In this document: piece by piece, positions 1 through 8,418 of the stretch
Numbering within the stretch: position 1 is the stretch's first letter
Layout: each line of letters begins with the position of its first letter
Source: Massilia soli
GTDB lineage: Bacteria > Pseudomonadota > Gammaproteobacteria > Burkholderiales > Burkholderiaceae_D
Direction of reading: 5' to 3'
Length of the DNA: 64,000 nt
NCBI RefSeq assembly: GCF_016809835.1
Contig: NZ_JAFBIL020000003.1
Location: 534,872-598,871 of the forward strand
Made by a program: the position numbers and the translations under genes
The notes under the pieces: model-generated
The model's input: only the letters and a program-made list of their open reading frames with translations
The model's database searches: none
What the model was told of the DNA's origin: nothing

Positions 1-1333
1 AGCGCGCTGCCTGGTCTTCGGAGTCGTTCAGCTCCGAGAAGCCGTTGGCGATTTCGCGGCCGACGATGAACAGCTCGAAGCGTTCGGTGATGCCTTCGCG
101 CGTGTCCGACGCGCGCGCCAGCGGCGACACTTCCACCGGGTAGTCGATGATGTAGGTCGGCTCCCAGAGCTGCGCTTCGGCCGTCTCCTCGAACAGCGCC
201 AGTTGCAGCGCGCCCAGGCCCCAGGTCGACATCGGGTTCACGCCGAATTTCTTCAGTTCGGTGCGGATGAAGGCCGCGTCGTTCAGCTGCTCGCCGGTGT
301 AGTGCGGAGCGTACTTGTTGATCGCGCCGACGATGGTCAGGCGGTTGAACGGCTTCGACAAGTCCAGCTCGCGGCCGCCGTAGGTCAGCATCGCGGTGCC
401 GTGCGCGTCGATCGCCGCCTGGCGGATGACGGCTTCGGTGAAGTCCATCAGCCATTGGTAATCGACGTAGGCCGCGTAGAACTCCATCATGGTGAATTCC
501 GGATTATGGCGCGGCGAGACACCCTCATTGCGGAAGTTGCGGTTCACTTCAAACACGCGGTCAAAGCCGCCGACCACCAGGCGCTTCAGGTACAGCTCCG
601 GCGCGATACGCAGGAACATCTCCATGTCGAGCGCATTGTGGTGGGTGATGAACGGCTTGGCCGCGGCGCCACCAGGAATGGTGTGCAGCATCGGCGTTTC
701 GACTTCCATGAAGTCGTTCTTTTCCATGAAGCGGCGGATCGACGACATCGCGGCGGTACGCGCCTTGAAGGTGCGGCGCGTATCTTCGCTCATGATCAGG
801 TCGACGTAGCGCTGGCGGTACTTGGTCTCCTGGTCGGCCAGGCCGTGGAACTTGTCCGGCAGCGGGCGCAGCGACTTGGTGATCAGGCGCAGGCTGGTGA
901 CCTTGATCGTCAGTTCGTCGGTCTTGGTCTTGAACAGCGTGCCTTCAACGCCCAGGATGTCGCCCAGGTCATAGTGGTGCAGCGCTTCCATCGCCGCTTC
1001 GCCGGTCAGGTCGAGCGTGGCGTAGATCTGGATGCGGCCATCGGCGCGATCGCCCGACGAATCCTGCAGCGTCGCAAAGGCGGCCTTCTTGCCGGCCTCG
1101 CGCTTGAGCATCATGCGGCCCGCCAGGACAACCGGAATCGCTTCGGCTTCGAGTTCTTCGCGCGACTTGGCGCCGTACTGCGCGTGCAGGTCGGCCGCCT
1201 TGTGCTGTGGACGGAAATCGTTCGGGAATGCCACGCCTTTTTCACGCAGTGCGGCCAGCTTGACGCGGCGCTCGGCGATGATCTTGTTTTCGTCGGCCGG
1301 GGCGGCGGCTTGTTCTTGGATATCCGTAGTCAT
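1..1333 (-). CDS. lysS: Lysine--tRNA ligase, class II (3' end outside window)
   Basis: Charges tRNA-Lys with lysine in the cytoplasm. The visible 444 codons begin [10 protein letters not shown] and carry the N-terminal anticodon-binding OB fold (GRIQIY near residue 100) and class II motif 2 ([11 protein letters not shown] near residue 262). The GREIANG stretch lies close to the left edge; motif 3 and the stop codon lie beyond it. The ATG at 1333 gives a normal LysS N-terminus. It is the third gene of a prfB-HAD-lysS group on the minus strand, an extended version of the common prfB-lysS pairing. The assignment is secure; only the truncation is artificial. Confidence 0.97.
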   Translation of the reverse strand, partial: MTTDIQEQAAAPADENKIIAERRVKLAALREKGVAFPNDFRPQHKAADLHAQYGAKSREELEAEAIPVVLAGRMMLKREAGKKAAFATLQDSSGDRADGRIQIYATLDLTGEAAMEALHHYDLGDILGVEGTLFKTKTDELTIKVTSLRLITKSLRPLPDKFHGLADQETKYRQRYVDLIMSEDTRRTFKARTAAMSSIRRFMEKNDFMEVETPMLHTIPGGAAAKPFITHHNALDMEMFLRIAPELYLKRLVVGGFDRVFEVNRNFRNEGVSPRHNPEFTMMEFYAAYVDYQWLMDFTEAVIRQAAIDAHGTAMLTYGGRELDLSKPFNRLTIVGAINKYAPHYTGEQLNDAAFIRTELKKFGVNPMSTWGLGALQLALFEETAEAQLWEPTYIIDYPVEVSPLARASDTREGITERFELFIVGREIANGFSELNDSEDQAAR

Positions 1334-1359
1334 GATAAGTATCGCTAGTTTTTGATTGA

Positions 1360-2025
1360 TTATGCGGGGAACAGCTCGTCGATCGTCAGCTCGGAAAAAT
1401 CGCTGGCGATGTGGATCACGTTGTCGAATTCGGCAAAGGCTTCGGCGGGCAGGGTGGTCGTCAGCACAACGCAGCGCATGCCTGCGCGGCGCGCCGCCTC
1501 AACGCCCAACGGCGCGTCCTCGAACACGATGCAGTTCTCCGGCGCGACGCCGCAGCGTTCGGCTGCGAGCAGGAACACGTCCGGATGCGGCTTGCCGCGC
1601 GCGACATCGGCGGCGCCGACCACGGTGTCGAAGTGGCGGCGCAGGTCGAGGCCATCGAGGGTGAATTCGATATTCGCGTTCGGCGCAGCCGTCGCTACCG
1701 CCAATGCGACGCCGCGCAGCCTGGCTTGTTCAACCAGGTCGTCAAAACCAGTGACGGTTTTGCGGTGCGGCTCGTACAGCTCGCGGTAGACCGCTTCCTT
1801 CTCAAGGTTCAGTTCAAGCACTTCATGGTCGAGCAGGTCCTCGCCCATGTGGGCGCGGATAATCTCCTTGCCCTGGCGGCCGGCCGTGGTGCGGAAGAAT
1901 TCATCGGCATCGATGTCCATGCCGCGGCGCTTGAAGAACGCGATCCACGAGTCGGTATGGAACGACATGTTATCGACGATCGTGCCGTCCATGTCGAACA
2001 CGAAGGCACGGCGGGTTGCGGTCAT
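1360..2025 (-). CDS. HAD-superfamily phosphatase, beta-phosphoglucomutase-like
   Basis: A 221-residue HAD hydrolase. Motif I is FDMDGT (Asp11 nucleophile, Asp13 general acid/base), followed by a helical cap typical of subfamily IA. VATAAP is motif II, KPHPD carries the motif III Lys, and FEDAPLG is motif IV. The family dephosphorylates small phosphorylated metabolites or isomerises sugar phosphates; the substrate cannot be read from sequence. The ATG at 2025 overlaps the prfB stop as ATGA, implying translational coupling in a prfB-HAD-lysS operon. An in-frame extension upstream would run back through prfB and was rejected. The family call is sure; the specific function is open. Confidence 0.9.
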   Translation of the reverse strand: MTATRRAFVFDMDGTIVDNMSFHTDSWIAFFKRRGMDIDADEFFRTTAGRQGKEIIRAHMGEDLLDHEVLELNLEKEAVYRELYEPHRKTVTGFDDLVEQARLRGVALAVATAAPNANIEFTLDGLDLRRHFDTVVGAADVARGKPHPDVFLLAAERCGVAPENCIVFEDAPLGVEAARRAGMRCVVLTTTLPAEAFAEFDNVIHIASDFSELTIDELFPA

Positions 2026-3132
2026 GAGCCTACGCCCTGCTTCAGGGACGCCGAGATGAAGTCGTCCAGGTCGCCGTCCAGCACGCCCTTGGTATTGCCG
2101 GTCTCGAAGTTGGTGCGCAAATCCTTGATGCGCGACTGATCCAGCACGTACGAGCGGATCTGGTGACCCCAGCCCACATCCGTCTTGGAGTCTTCCAGCT
2201 TCTGCTGCTCGCTCATGCGTTTGCGCAGTTCGAGTTCGTACAGCTTCGCCTTGAGCATGTCCATCGCTTCGGCGCGGTTGCGGTGCTGGCTTCGGTCGTT
2301 CTGGCACTGCACCACGATCCCGGACGGCATGTGCGTCATGCGCACCGCGGAGTCGGTCTTGTTGATGTGCTGTCCACCCGCGCCCGAGGCGCGATAGGTG
2401 TCGATGCGGATGTCGGCCGGGTTGACGTCGATCTCGATCGAGTCATCCACTTCCGGGTACACGAACAGGCTGGTGAACGAGGTGTGGCGGCCGTTGGCCG
2501 AGTCGAACGGCGACTTGCGCACCAGGCGGTGAACGCCGGTCTCGGTGCGCAGGTGGCCGTAGGCGTAATCGCCTTCGACTTTCAGCGTGGCGGTCTTGAT
2601 GCCGGCGACCTCGCCGTCCGACTGCTCCATGATCTCGACCTTGAAGCCCTTGCGTTCGCAGTAGCGCAGGTACTGGCGCAGCAGCATCGACGCCCAGTCC
2701 TGCGCTTCGGTGCCGCCTGCGCCAGCCTGGATGTCGATGAAGCAGTTATTCGGGTCCATCGGATTGTTGAACATCCGGCGGAACTCCATCGCTTCGATGA
2801 CTTTGCGGATTTCGTCGGCGTCGCCGATGATCGCCTCGAGCGTGTCGTCGTCGGCTTCTTCACGCGCCATCGCAAACAGGTCGTTCGCATCGCCCAGGTC
2901 GGCCTTGGCCTTGGTCAGCGTGTCGACGATGGCCTCCAGCGCCTTCTTCTCCTTGCCGAGATCCTGCGCGCGTTTAGGATCGTCCCAGACGGTCGGATCT
3001 TCGAGTTCTTCGTTTACTTGTTCGAGCTTCTCTGACTTGGTATCGAAGTCAAAGATACCTCCGAAGTTCGGCTTCACGATCGGTGAGATCGTTCAGCAGG
3101 GCGGAGAGGGCGTTGATGCGTTCGGCTTCCAT
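2022..3132 (-). CDS. prfB: Peptide chain release factor 2, made by programmed +1 frameshift
   Basis: RF2 terminates translation at UGA and UAA. The gene is in two frames. Codons 1-27 start at the ATG at 3132 ([10 protein letters not shown]) and end RRYL followed by an in-frame TGA at 3051-3049. Slipping +1 on the CTT codon continues as [10 protein letters not shown] for 342 more residues, about 369 in all, close to the 365 of E. coli RF2. The anticodon-mimic SPF motif (RKSPFDSA) and the peptidyl-hydrolysis motif GAGGQH are both present. A shorter reading starting at 3077 lacks the true N-terminus. The gene heads a minus-strand operon with the HAD gene and lysS. Expression is presumably autoregulated by RF2 level through the frameshift. 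Confidence 0.95.
3049..3063 (-). promoter_or_regulatory. RF2 programmed +1 frameshift signal
   Basis: On the minus strand the sequence reads CGGAGG TAT CTT TGA C: an internal Shine-Dalgarno-like CGGAGG, the slippery CTT Leu codon, then the UGA recognised by RF2 itself followed by C. This matches the known bacterial prfB recoding site in order and spacing. Low RF2 slows termination at the UGA and favours the +1 slip, so RF2 controls its own synthesis. Confidence 0.95.
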
Positions 3133-3171
3133 GGCGTTCCGGTCTAAATAATTGGTTGAATCGAACCCTAG

Positions 3172-3200
3172 ATTATACCCGATGCCGGCTTGCCCGGGCA
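3172..3200 (-). promoter_or_regulatory. Probable prfB promoter
   Basis: A perfect TATAAT -10 hexamer lies at 3177-3172 on the minus strand, about 40 bases before the prfB ATG. The -35 position 17 bases further up (TGCCCG) is a poor match, so the -10 carries the call. Confidence 0.4.
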
Positions 3201-3248
3201 GGCGGCCGTCCCGTATCATCCAGCCCATACTTCACATCCGGGCCGGCC

Positions 3249-5576
3249 ATGCGTTATCAAATTTATACTTTGCTTGTTCCAGCGCTGCTAAGCGCTTGTG
3301 CCACCACGGCGGTGGGCATCCCGGCGGGCAGCCGCGCCACCGTCGCGCTGCTGGAAACGACCGACCTTCATTCGAATGTGGTCGGCTACGACTATTACAA
3401 GCTGGCGCCCGACGCGTCGCTTGGCTTCGACCGCACCGCCACGCTGATCGCCGAAGCGCGCAGTCAGTACGCCAACACGCTGCTGCTCGACAATGGCGAC
3501 ACCATCCAGGGAACCGCGCTATCGGACTACGAGGCCCTGGTGGCGCCGCGCGCCTGCGGCCAGGTGATCTCGATCTACAAGGCGATGAACCACCTGAGGT
3601 TCGATGGCGGCGGCATCGGCAACCATGAATTCAATTATGGCCTTGCGCACTTGTCGCAGGTGACCGGCAACCGCTTCGACGTCGATGGCGTCGACCCGGC
3701 AAAGCCGCGCTGCGCCGGCCCGGCGTTCCCGCAGGTGCTGGCTAACGTCTACAGCCTTAAGACGCGCCAGCCGCTGTTCGCGCCGTACCACATCATCGAC
3801 AAGACGATCACGGCGCAGGATGCCGCGGGCAAACCGTTCACGGCAACGCTCAAGGTAGGCATCATCGGTTTTGCCCCGCCGACGATCATGTCCTGGGACA
3901 AGCGCTGGCTCGACGGGAAGGTCTACACGGAAGGCGTGCGCGAATCGGCGCAAAAGTACATTCCCGAGATGCGCGCCAAAGGGGCGGAGCTGATCGTCGC
4001 GATATCGCATGGCGGCCTGGATGCGTCGCCTTACTCGCCAACGATGGAAAACGCGAACTATTACCTGGCCCAGGTGCCTGGCGTGGACGCCATGCTGATC
4101 GGTCATTCCCACCAGGTCTTCCCAAATGCGAAAAGCACCGCCGCGCAATTCAACCTGCCTGGCGTGGACAAAGCGAAAGGCCTGGTGCACGGCGTGCCGA
4201 CCGTGATGGCCAACCTGTGGGGCAAGCACCTGGGCGTCATCGGCCTGCAGCTCGCGCATGACGGGCGGCGCTGGGTGGTCGACAAGCCGGCCACCACCGT
4301 GGAGGCGCGCGGCGCGCAGCACCCCGACAAGCGCTATGTCGCTGCCGATCCGGCGGTGGCGGCATTGGTCGCGGAAGAGCACGAGGCAACCATCCGCTAT
4401 GTGAAGACGCCGGTCGGTGTGACGGGCTTTCGGATGTCGACCTACTTCGCCGACGTCGGCGACGTCTCCGCGATGGCGGTGGTGAACCTGGCGCAGGCTG
4501 ACTATGTGACCAACTATGTCAAGACCTCGCTGCCCCAGTACGCAAACCTGCCGGTGCTGTCGATGTCCGCGCCGTTCAAAAGCGGCAACGCCGGCGTGAC
4601 CGACTTCACCGATGTGGCGGCCGGTAGCCTCGCGCTGAACAACGCGGCTGACCTGTACTTGTATCCCAACGCGCTGTACGCAGTCAAAGTCAATGGACTG
4701 GAGCTGAAGGCCTGGCTGGAGCATTCGGCCGGCCGCTTCAATACGATCGATCCGGCCCGCAAGGAACCGCAGGAACTGGTCAACCCGGCATTCGCATCGT
4801 ATAACTTCGACACCCTGACCTCGCCTGACGTGCGCTACCAGATCGATGTGACGCGGCCGGTGGGCAACCGGATCCAGAACCTCAGCTACCGCGGCAAGCC
4901 GGTTGGCGCGGCAGACGAGTTCCTTGTCGCGACCAATAACTATCGTGCCAGTGGCGGTGGCGGCTTCCCTGGGCTTGATGGCAGCAAGACGGTGATCGCT
5001 TCGCCCGATAACAACCGTGAGGTACTGATCGCCTACGTCAAGCAGACCAGGAGCCTTACCCGCGCGGACCATGGCGCCAATCGCAGCTGGTCGTTCGCTA
5101 AAGTGAAGACGGCAGGCCCGGTGGTGTTCCACTCGGCGCCAGGACTGACTGCGCTGGCGCACGAGGCCGGACTGCGACATGTCTCGCAGCTGCGCGCCGA
5201 CGACGGCGCCGGCAAGGGCTTCGCGCTGTATGCGATTGATCTGTCCCAGTCGGCCGCGGCTGCCGCCAATCGTCTGGGCAAATCCGGCGCGGCGGCCAGG
5301 TCCGGCAGCCCTGACGCTGCGAAGGCGATCCAGGCATCAGCCCACGCTGGCGAGCCGAACGCGATGTTCCTGCTGTCGAACATGCTGTATGCAGCCGAGA
5401 ACCTGGAGGAGGCGCGCAAGTGGCTGGAAGCCGCGGTGGCGCGCGACCATCCGGAGGCGATGCAGCAGAAGGCGATGGCGCTGAGGGACGGCTCGATGGG
5501 ATTCGAGCGCGATGAACACCAGGCCGCTGTGTTGATAAAGGAAATGGCGCACGCGATGCGGCATCGCGCGCAGTAG
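3249..5576 (+). CDS. Lipoprotein 2',3'-cyclic-nucleotide phosphodiesterase/3'-nucleotidase with Sel1-like tail
   Basis: A 775-residue member of the CpdB/5'-nucleotidase family, which hydrolyses extracytoplasmic nucleotides for phosphate and nucleoside salvage. A lipobox (LLSAC, Cys about residue 16) directly follows a short hydrophobic N-terminus, so the mature protein should be lipid-anchored. Calcineurin-type metallophosphatase motifs follow: ETTDLHSN, LLDNGDT, GNHEFNYG, ISHGG and GHSHQVF. The 5_nucleotid_C domain follows, and in place of the usual end there is a C-terminal stretch of about 90 residues with Sel1/TPR-like repeats (AHAGEPNAMFLLSNMLY, EEARKWLEAAVARDHPEAM). The start at 3249 puts the lipobox in the right place; an upstream in-frame extension would bury it. 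Transcribed divergently from prfB. Confidence 0.88.
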   Translation: MRYQIYTLLVPALLSACATTAVGIPAGSRATVALLETTDLHSNVVGYDYYKLAPDASLGFDRTATLIAEARSQYANTLLLDNGDTIQGTALSDYEALVAPRACGQVISIYKAMNHLRFDGGGIGNHEFNYGLAHLSQVTGNRFDVDGVDPAKPRCAGPAFPQVLANVYSLKTRQPLFAPYHIIDKTITAQDAAGKPFTATLKVGIIGFAPPTIMSWDKRWLDGKVYTEGVRESAQKYIPEMRAKGAELIVAISHGGLDASPYSPTMENANYYLAQVPGVDAMLIGHSHQVFPNAKSTAAQFNLPGVDKAKGLVHGVPTVMANLWGKHLGVIGLQLAHDGRRWVVDKPATTVEARGAQHPDKRYVAADPAVAALVAEEHEATIRYVKTPVGVTGFRMSTYFADVGDVSAMAVVNLAQADYVTNYVKTSLPQYANLPVLSMSAPFKSGNAGVTDFTDVAAGSLALNNAADLYLYPNALYAVKVNGLELKAWLEHSAGRFNTIDPARKEPQELVNPAFASYNFDTLTSPDVRYQIDVTRPVGNRIQNLSYRGKPVGAADEFLVATNNYRASGGGGFPGLDGSKTVIASPDNNREVLIAYVKQTRSLTRADHGANRSWSFAKVKTAGPVVFHSAPGLTALAHEAGLRHVSQLRADDGAGKGFALYAIDLSQSAAAAANRLGKSGAAARSGSPDAAKAIQASAHAGEPNAMFLLSNMLYAAENLEEARKWLEAAVARDHPEAMQQKAMALRDGSMGFERDEHQAAVLIKEMAHAMRHRAQ

Positions 5577-5584
5577 CAGTTCGG

Positions 5585-5821
5585 TCAGGCGCGCTCGATC
5601 TGCATCAGGCGCTGGCCATGCACGCCCCAGGTGCGGTCAACGCCGTCGACCACGCCGCGCAAGGCCCAGCCGGTGCCGATTTTCTCCACTGTGATGGTGG
5701 TTTCCAGTTCGGCGGCCAGCTTCTCGGCCCACATGCTGGCCGAGCCCTGTCCCTTGAACAGTTCGTTTCCGTTGACGATGACGGTTGCGTCGAAAACCGA
5801 CGCCGTAAAAATGGTCTTCAT
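5585..5821 (-). CDS. Small protein of unknown function (78 aa)
   Basis: The 78 residues start MKTIFTASVF and end LMQIERA. No domain is recognised. The composition looks like a small soluble alpha/beta protein without a signal peptide or membrane segment. It is probably real because its ATG overlaps the stop of the upstream methyltransferase (ATGA), and the reading frame uses ordinary codons. It is the last gene of a minus-strand run that begins with an Xre/RES toxin-antitoxin pair. It ends 8 bp from the stop of the convergent nucleotidase gene. Confidence 0.6.
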   Translation of the reverse strand: MKTIFTASVFDATVIVNGNELFKGQGSASMWAEKLAAELETTITVEKIGTGWALRGVVDGVDRTWGVHGQRLMQIERA

Positions 5822-6486
5822 ATTGGTTCGCTGATAAAAATGACGGAGACTGGCTTGCCTGTCGTCGGGTGAATGGATTCGCGCATCTCGAGAAGCCGGA
5901 AACCGCAGTCGCTCAAGGTTCGCACCCAGGTTTCGAGGGTGCGGAAGTACCACGGCGGGGCATCGGTGAAATCGGCGCTGAAGCCGGACCACGATCCTTC
6001 GCGCCAGCCATCCTGGTAGGCCGCCTCGCCGCACGCGACGTGCGGATGAAGCGTCTGCACAACCAGCGCGCCGCCAGGGTTGAGCAGCGATGGTACCGCA
6101 CGCAGCAGGCTATTGACGGATTCCTTGCCGATCAACGAGAAGTTGCAGATCGCGACATCGACCGCCGCGTCCAGCGCTCCCGCGCCGATCTCTTCGTACG
6201 ACATGACCCGGAAGTCGCCGCCGCCGGCTGCGTTGGCCTTGTCGATCAGGCCCGGTACCACATCGACGCCGATCATCGCGACGCCGTCGAGGGCGCGAAC
6301 CAGCCAACCTTCGCCGCTGCCGATGTCGATGCCGCTACGCGGCGAGCGGCTGCGCACCGCGTCAACGATCGCCTTGTCGGTGACCAGCTTGCGGCTTTCG
6401 ATTTCGCCGCCGCGCACGGCGTTGGTCCACGGGTCGGTATTCTTCGACCATGAATCGATGATCTTTTCGTCGCTCAATGGCTTCAA
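5818..6486 (-). CDS. Class I SAM-dependent methyltransferase, TTG start
   Basis: A 222-residue Rossmann-fold methyltransferase. Motif I is GIDIGSGEGWLV (SAM glycine loop), an acidic strand end follows (MIGVDVVPG), then AICNFSLIGK at motif IV and LNPGGALVVQTLHPH at the post-motif region. The substrate is unknown. The best start is TTG at 6486, which overlaps the upstream DUF2288 stop as TTGA; the coupling supports it over readings that begin deeper inside that gene (for example near 6543) or over the nearby TTG at 6477. The downstream 78-residue gene overlaps by ATGA, so DUF2288, methyltransferase and small protein look co-translated. Confidence 0.82.
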   Translation of the reverse strand: MKPLSDEKIIDSWSKNTDPWTNAVRGGEIESRKLVTDKAIVDAVRSRSPRSGIDIGSGEGWLVRALDGVAMIGVDVVPGLIDKANAAGGGDFRVMSYEEIGAGALDAAVDVAICNFSLIGKESVNSLLRAVPSLLNPGGALVVQTLHPHVACGEAAYQDGWREGSWSGFSADFTDAPPWYFRTLETWVRTLSDCGFRLLEMRESIHPTTGKPVSVIFISEPI

Positions 6487-6803
6487 TGGAGTTTCGTTTT
6501 CTCGGGTTGCACCAGCACGAACGGGCTGACGACCGAGGCCCACACTGTCGCGTCTGCGGCGGACCAGGTGGCCGCCTGCACATCGGTCACCTTGGCCACT
6601 TTGCCTTCGGCCATCCAGCGGCTGATGCTGTCCTTGTCGTCATGCGAGACGCGCAGCGCGACGTCGATCAGGTCCAGTTCCGGGCTGACGAACACCACGT
6701 TTCCTTGCGCGAAGTGCTTCTCCAGTTCGGACCACGGCAGGCGCGCGGTCTCGCGGTTGATCTTGATGCGCAGGTCGGTATCGTTTTCGGGCTTGGTTTT
6801 CAT
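6483..6803 (-). CDS. DUF2288 family protein
   Basis: A 106-residue soluble protein matching the DUF2288 pattern: LPWSELEKHFAQGNVVFVSP, a DLIDVALRVSHDD segment, then a WMAEGKVAKV turn and a Trp-rich C-terminus. The family has no established function. It starts 19 bases after the RES toxin stop and couples to the methyltransferase by a TTGA overlap. Its position between a toxin-antitoxin pair and a methyltransferase is suggestive but gives no role by itself. Confidence 0.8.
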   Translation of the reverse strand: MKTKPENDTDLRIKINRETARLPWSELEKHFAQGNVVFVSPELDLIDVALRVSHDDKDSISRWMAEGKVAKVTDVQAATWSAADATVWASVVSPFVLVQPEKTKLH

Positions 6804-6822
6804 GCTTGAGTCGGTATTAAGG

Positions 6823-7506
6823 TCAGAGAGGTTCGATCACCGGATCCGGCGAACCCGCCCATGTTAACCGATACGCCTGGCCCTTGCGCACATTGCCCAC
6901 CAGCGCAGGGCGGAAGCAGGCGAGGTTGATGCCGCCGTTTCGCCGCACACTCGGGTAGATGATGCCCATCGAACCGGCGTCGAGCAGCGCGGCCGCAAGC
7001 TGCTGCGACGCGATGTAGCTCGACGGGTCGAGCGCCTTGTCGAAGGTTTTCTGGCCGCGCAGGTCGTGGAAGGTGCTGGTGAAATCGGCCAGCATGACCT
7101 GGTAGGTGACGCTGTCGTCGAAGCGGTCGATCTCCTGGTACTCCACGGTTTTATGGAAGGTGATCTCGGCCAGCGCGGTGGCGGCGTCGAACGCGCAGTA
7201 CCACGCGCCGCGCTCGCCGTCGTTGAAGCGGCTGCCTTCGGGGCGCGGATAAGTATAGGCCGCGTTAATGATCCGGAAGTTCGGCACGCCGAACACCAGC
7301 TCGTCGACGCCGATGCCAGGCAGGCCGCCGTACTCGCCGCGCAGGCGCTCATTGGTCGCGTTGTCGAGTTCGAACAGGTCGCGCAGCACGTCGGTGCTGT
7401 CGGCGAGGGGGCTCAGCACCGAATCCTCGACGTCGGCAAAGCGCGACGGGATCAGTCGGCAGGTGTCGAACTGGCGCAGCTGCACCAGCTTTGGTTCGCG
7501 CGACAA
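6823..7506 (-). CDS. RES-domain toxin (NAD+-depleting type II toxin)
   Basis: A 227-residue RES-family protein. The core reads RPEGSRFNDGERGAWYCAFD then ALAEITFHK, giving the conserved Arg, Tyr and Glu of the family's NAD+-binding pocket. Characterised relatives (MbcT, ParT, Res) degrade or phosphorolyse NAD+ or ADP-ribosylate a target. The chosen start is TTG at 7506, nine bases after a GGAGG ribosome site inside the end of the antitoxin gene; CTG at 7512 and an internal GTG are alternatives. It lies directly behind its DUF2384-type antitoxin, as is standard for this module. Toxicity is inferred from family. Confidence 0.85.
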   Translation of the reverse strand: MSREPKLVQLRQFDTCRLIPSRFADVEDSVLSPLADSTDVLRDLFELDNATNERLRGEYGGLPGIGVDELVFGVPNFRIINAAYTYPRPEGSRFNDGERGAWYCAFDAATALAEITFHKTVEYQEIDRFDDSVTYQVMLADFTSTFHDLRGQKTFDKALDPSSYIASQQLAAALLDAGSMGIIYPSVRRNGGINLACFRPALVGNVRKGQAYRLTWAGSPDPVIEPL

Positions 7507-7508
7507 GA

Positions 7509-7949
7509 TCAGAGGCCTCCGCGGCGGGCGTCGAGCAGCTTGCGCACCATTTGCATGGCCAGCAGGCCGCCCGCCAGCATTTGCGACAGCGGCGTGCGGC
7601 CGCCGAACACCGGGTTCTTGTTCGGCAGCGTGACCCATTCATCGGCCAGCTGGTCGCCGTACAGGATGTGCAGGGCCTTGTAGATGCCCAGCAGGTAGGA
7701 GATGCGGGTGATGCGGTCGACCTCGAGCACCCGGTCAGGGTTCTTTTTCCATTCGTAGAAGGTGGACGAGGACAGGCCGCCAAGCAGTTCGCGCGCGTCT
7801 TCATCGCGCAGCTTCCAGGCCGCCACCAGCTGGAAGAACCCCTTGAGGGCGGACTTGGACAGGCGCTCACGCTCAGGCCGGGCGTTCAGGTCAACCAGTA
7901 CGGCCGGCTCAAAGCGGCTTTTTGGGTAGGCGTAGGCTAGATTGTTCAT
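7509..7949 (-). CDS. Xre-like antitoxin with MbcA/ParS (DUF2384) toxin-binding domain
   Basis: A 146-residue partner of the adjacent RES toxin. The N-terminal half has a helix-turn-helix of the Xre-like type (SALKGFFQLVAAWKL to GLSSSTFYEWKK). The C-terminal half has the DUF2384 signature: LHILYGDQLADEWVTLPN, then NPVFGGRTPLSQMLAGG. Such proteins mask the toxin active site and repress their own operon. The ATG at 7949 is preceded by GGAG at good spacing, and a strong promoter lies upstream (7972-8000). Antitoxin first, toxin second is the usual order. Confidence 0.87.
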   Translation of the reverse strand: MNNLAYAYPKSRFEPAVLVDLNARPERERLSKSALKGFFQLVAAWKLRDEDARELLGGLSSSTFYEWKKNPDRVLEVDRITRISYLLGIYKALHILYGDQLADEWVTLPNKNPVFGGRTPLSQMLAGGLLAMQMVRKLLDARRGGL

Positions 7950-7971
7950 AATTAGCTCCGGTAATGGATTA

Positions 7972-8000
7972 GTTATACTCCGATTCCGATAGCGATGCAA
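7972..8000 (-). promoter_or_regulatory. Promoter of the Xre/RES operon, with candidate operator
   Basis: On the minus strand TTGCAT and TATAAC are separated by exactly 17 bases, a good sigma-70 pair. The spacer contains a tandem ATCGGA-ATCGGA direct repeat between the two hexamers, a plausible binding site for the Xre-like antitoxin (inference). The predicted start of transcription falls about 15 bases before the antitoxin ATG. Confidence 0.6.
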
Positions 8001-8079
8001 GCGGTGCGCAATGCGCCATGTTTGGCTTCTGGCAATATCATGGCAGAATGAGCAACCGCGAGTTCACAATAAGGAAGAG

Positions 8080-8412
8080 ATGAATAACCAACCGAGCAAC
8101 CGTAGCGCCGCCTTTGCTGGAATCTGGACCGGGTTGGGCGTGCTGCCGTATGCCATCTGGTCCGGCAGCGGCGCGTTTTCATCGGGGCTTGCGGAAAACG
8201 CGCTCTGGCTCGGTGTCGCGGCGATTTTCATCTTTTTGCCGGCGGTGTATTTTGTGGTTGGACCCGACGGCGTGGCCTTCAGCCGCAACTGGGTCAACAA
8301 CCCGGTCGAGCGCGAGAAGTACCTGGCGCTCCTGACCCGCATGGCGGCCTGGATCGCGACCGCCGCCCTGGTCGGCGGCGTGCTGCTGATGGTGCAAAAG
8401 AGCCTGGGCTAG
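8080..8412 (+). CDS. Small inner-membrane protein of unknown function (110 aa)
   Basis: Starts MNNQPSNRSA after an AAGGAAGAG ribosome site. Hydrophobic segments are visible around residues 12-32 (AFAGIWTGLGVLPYAIW), 40-62 (ALWLGVAAIFIFLPAVYFVV) and 88-107 (AWIATAALVGGVLLMV), giving three likely transmembrane helices. No family recognised. It stands alone, divergent from the Xre/RES operon and convergent with recJ, whose stop is 6 bp away. Confidence 0.65.
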   Translation: MNNQPSNRSAAFAGIWTGLGVLPYAIWSGSGAFSSGLAENALWLGVAAIFIFLPAVYFVVGPDGVAFSRNWVNNPVEREKYLALLTRMAAWIATAALVGGVLLMVQKSLG

Positions 8413-8418
8413 GCAGCC

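Noticed and set aside
2022..3077. A truncated RF2 of 351 residues starting at 3077
   Set aside because: Lacks the N-terminal 27 residues that precede the programmed frameshift; the true start is 3132.
3150..3180. A tRNA-like string (GGTTGAATCGAACCCTAG) before the nucleotidase gene
   Set aside because: Only a T-loop-like fragment; no cloverleaf arms or CCA context around it.
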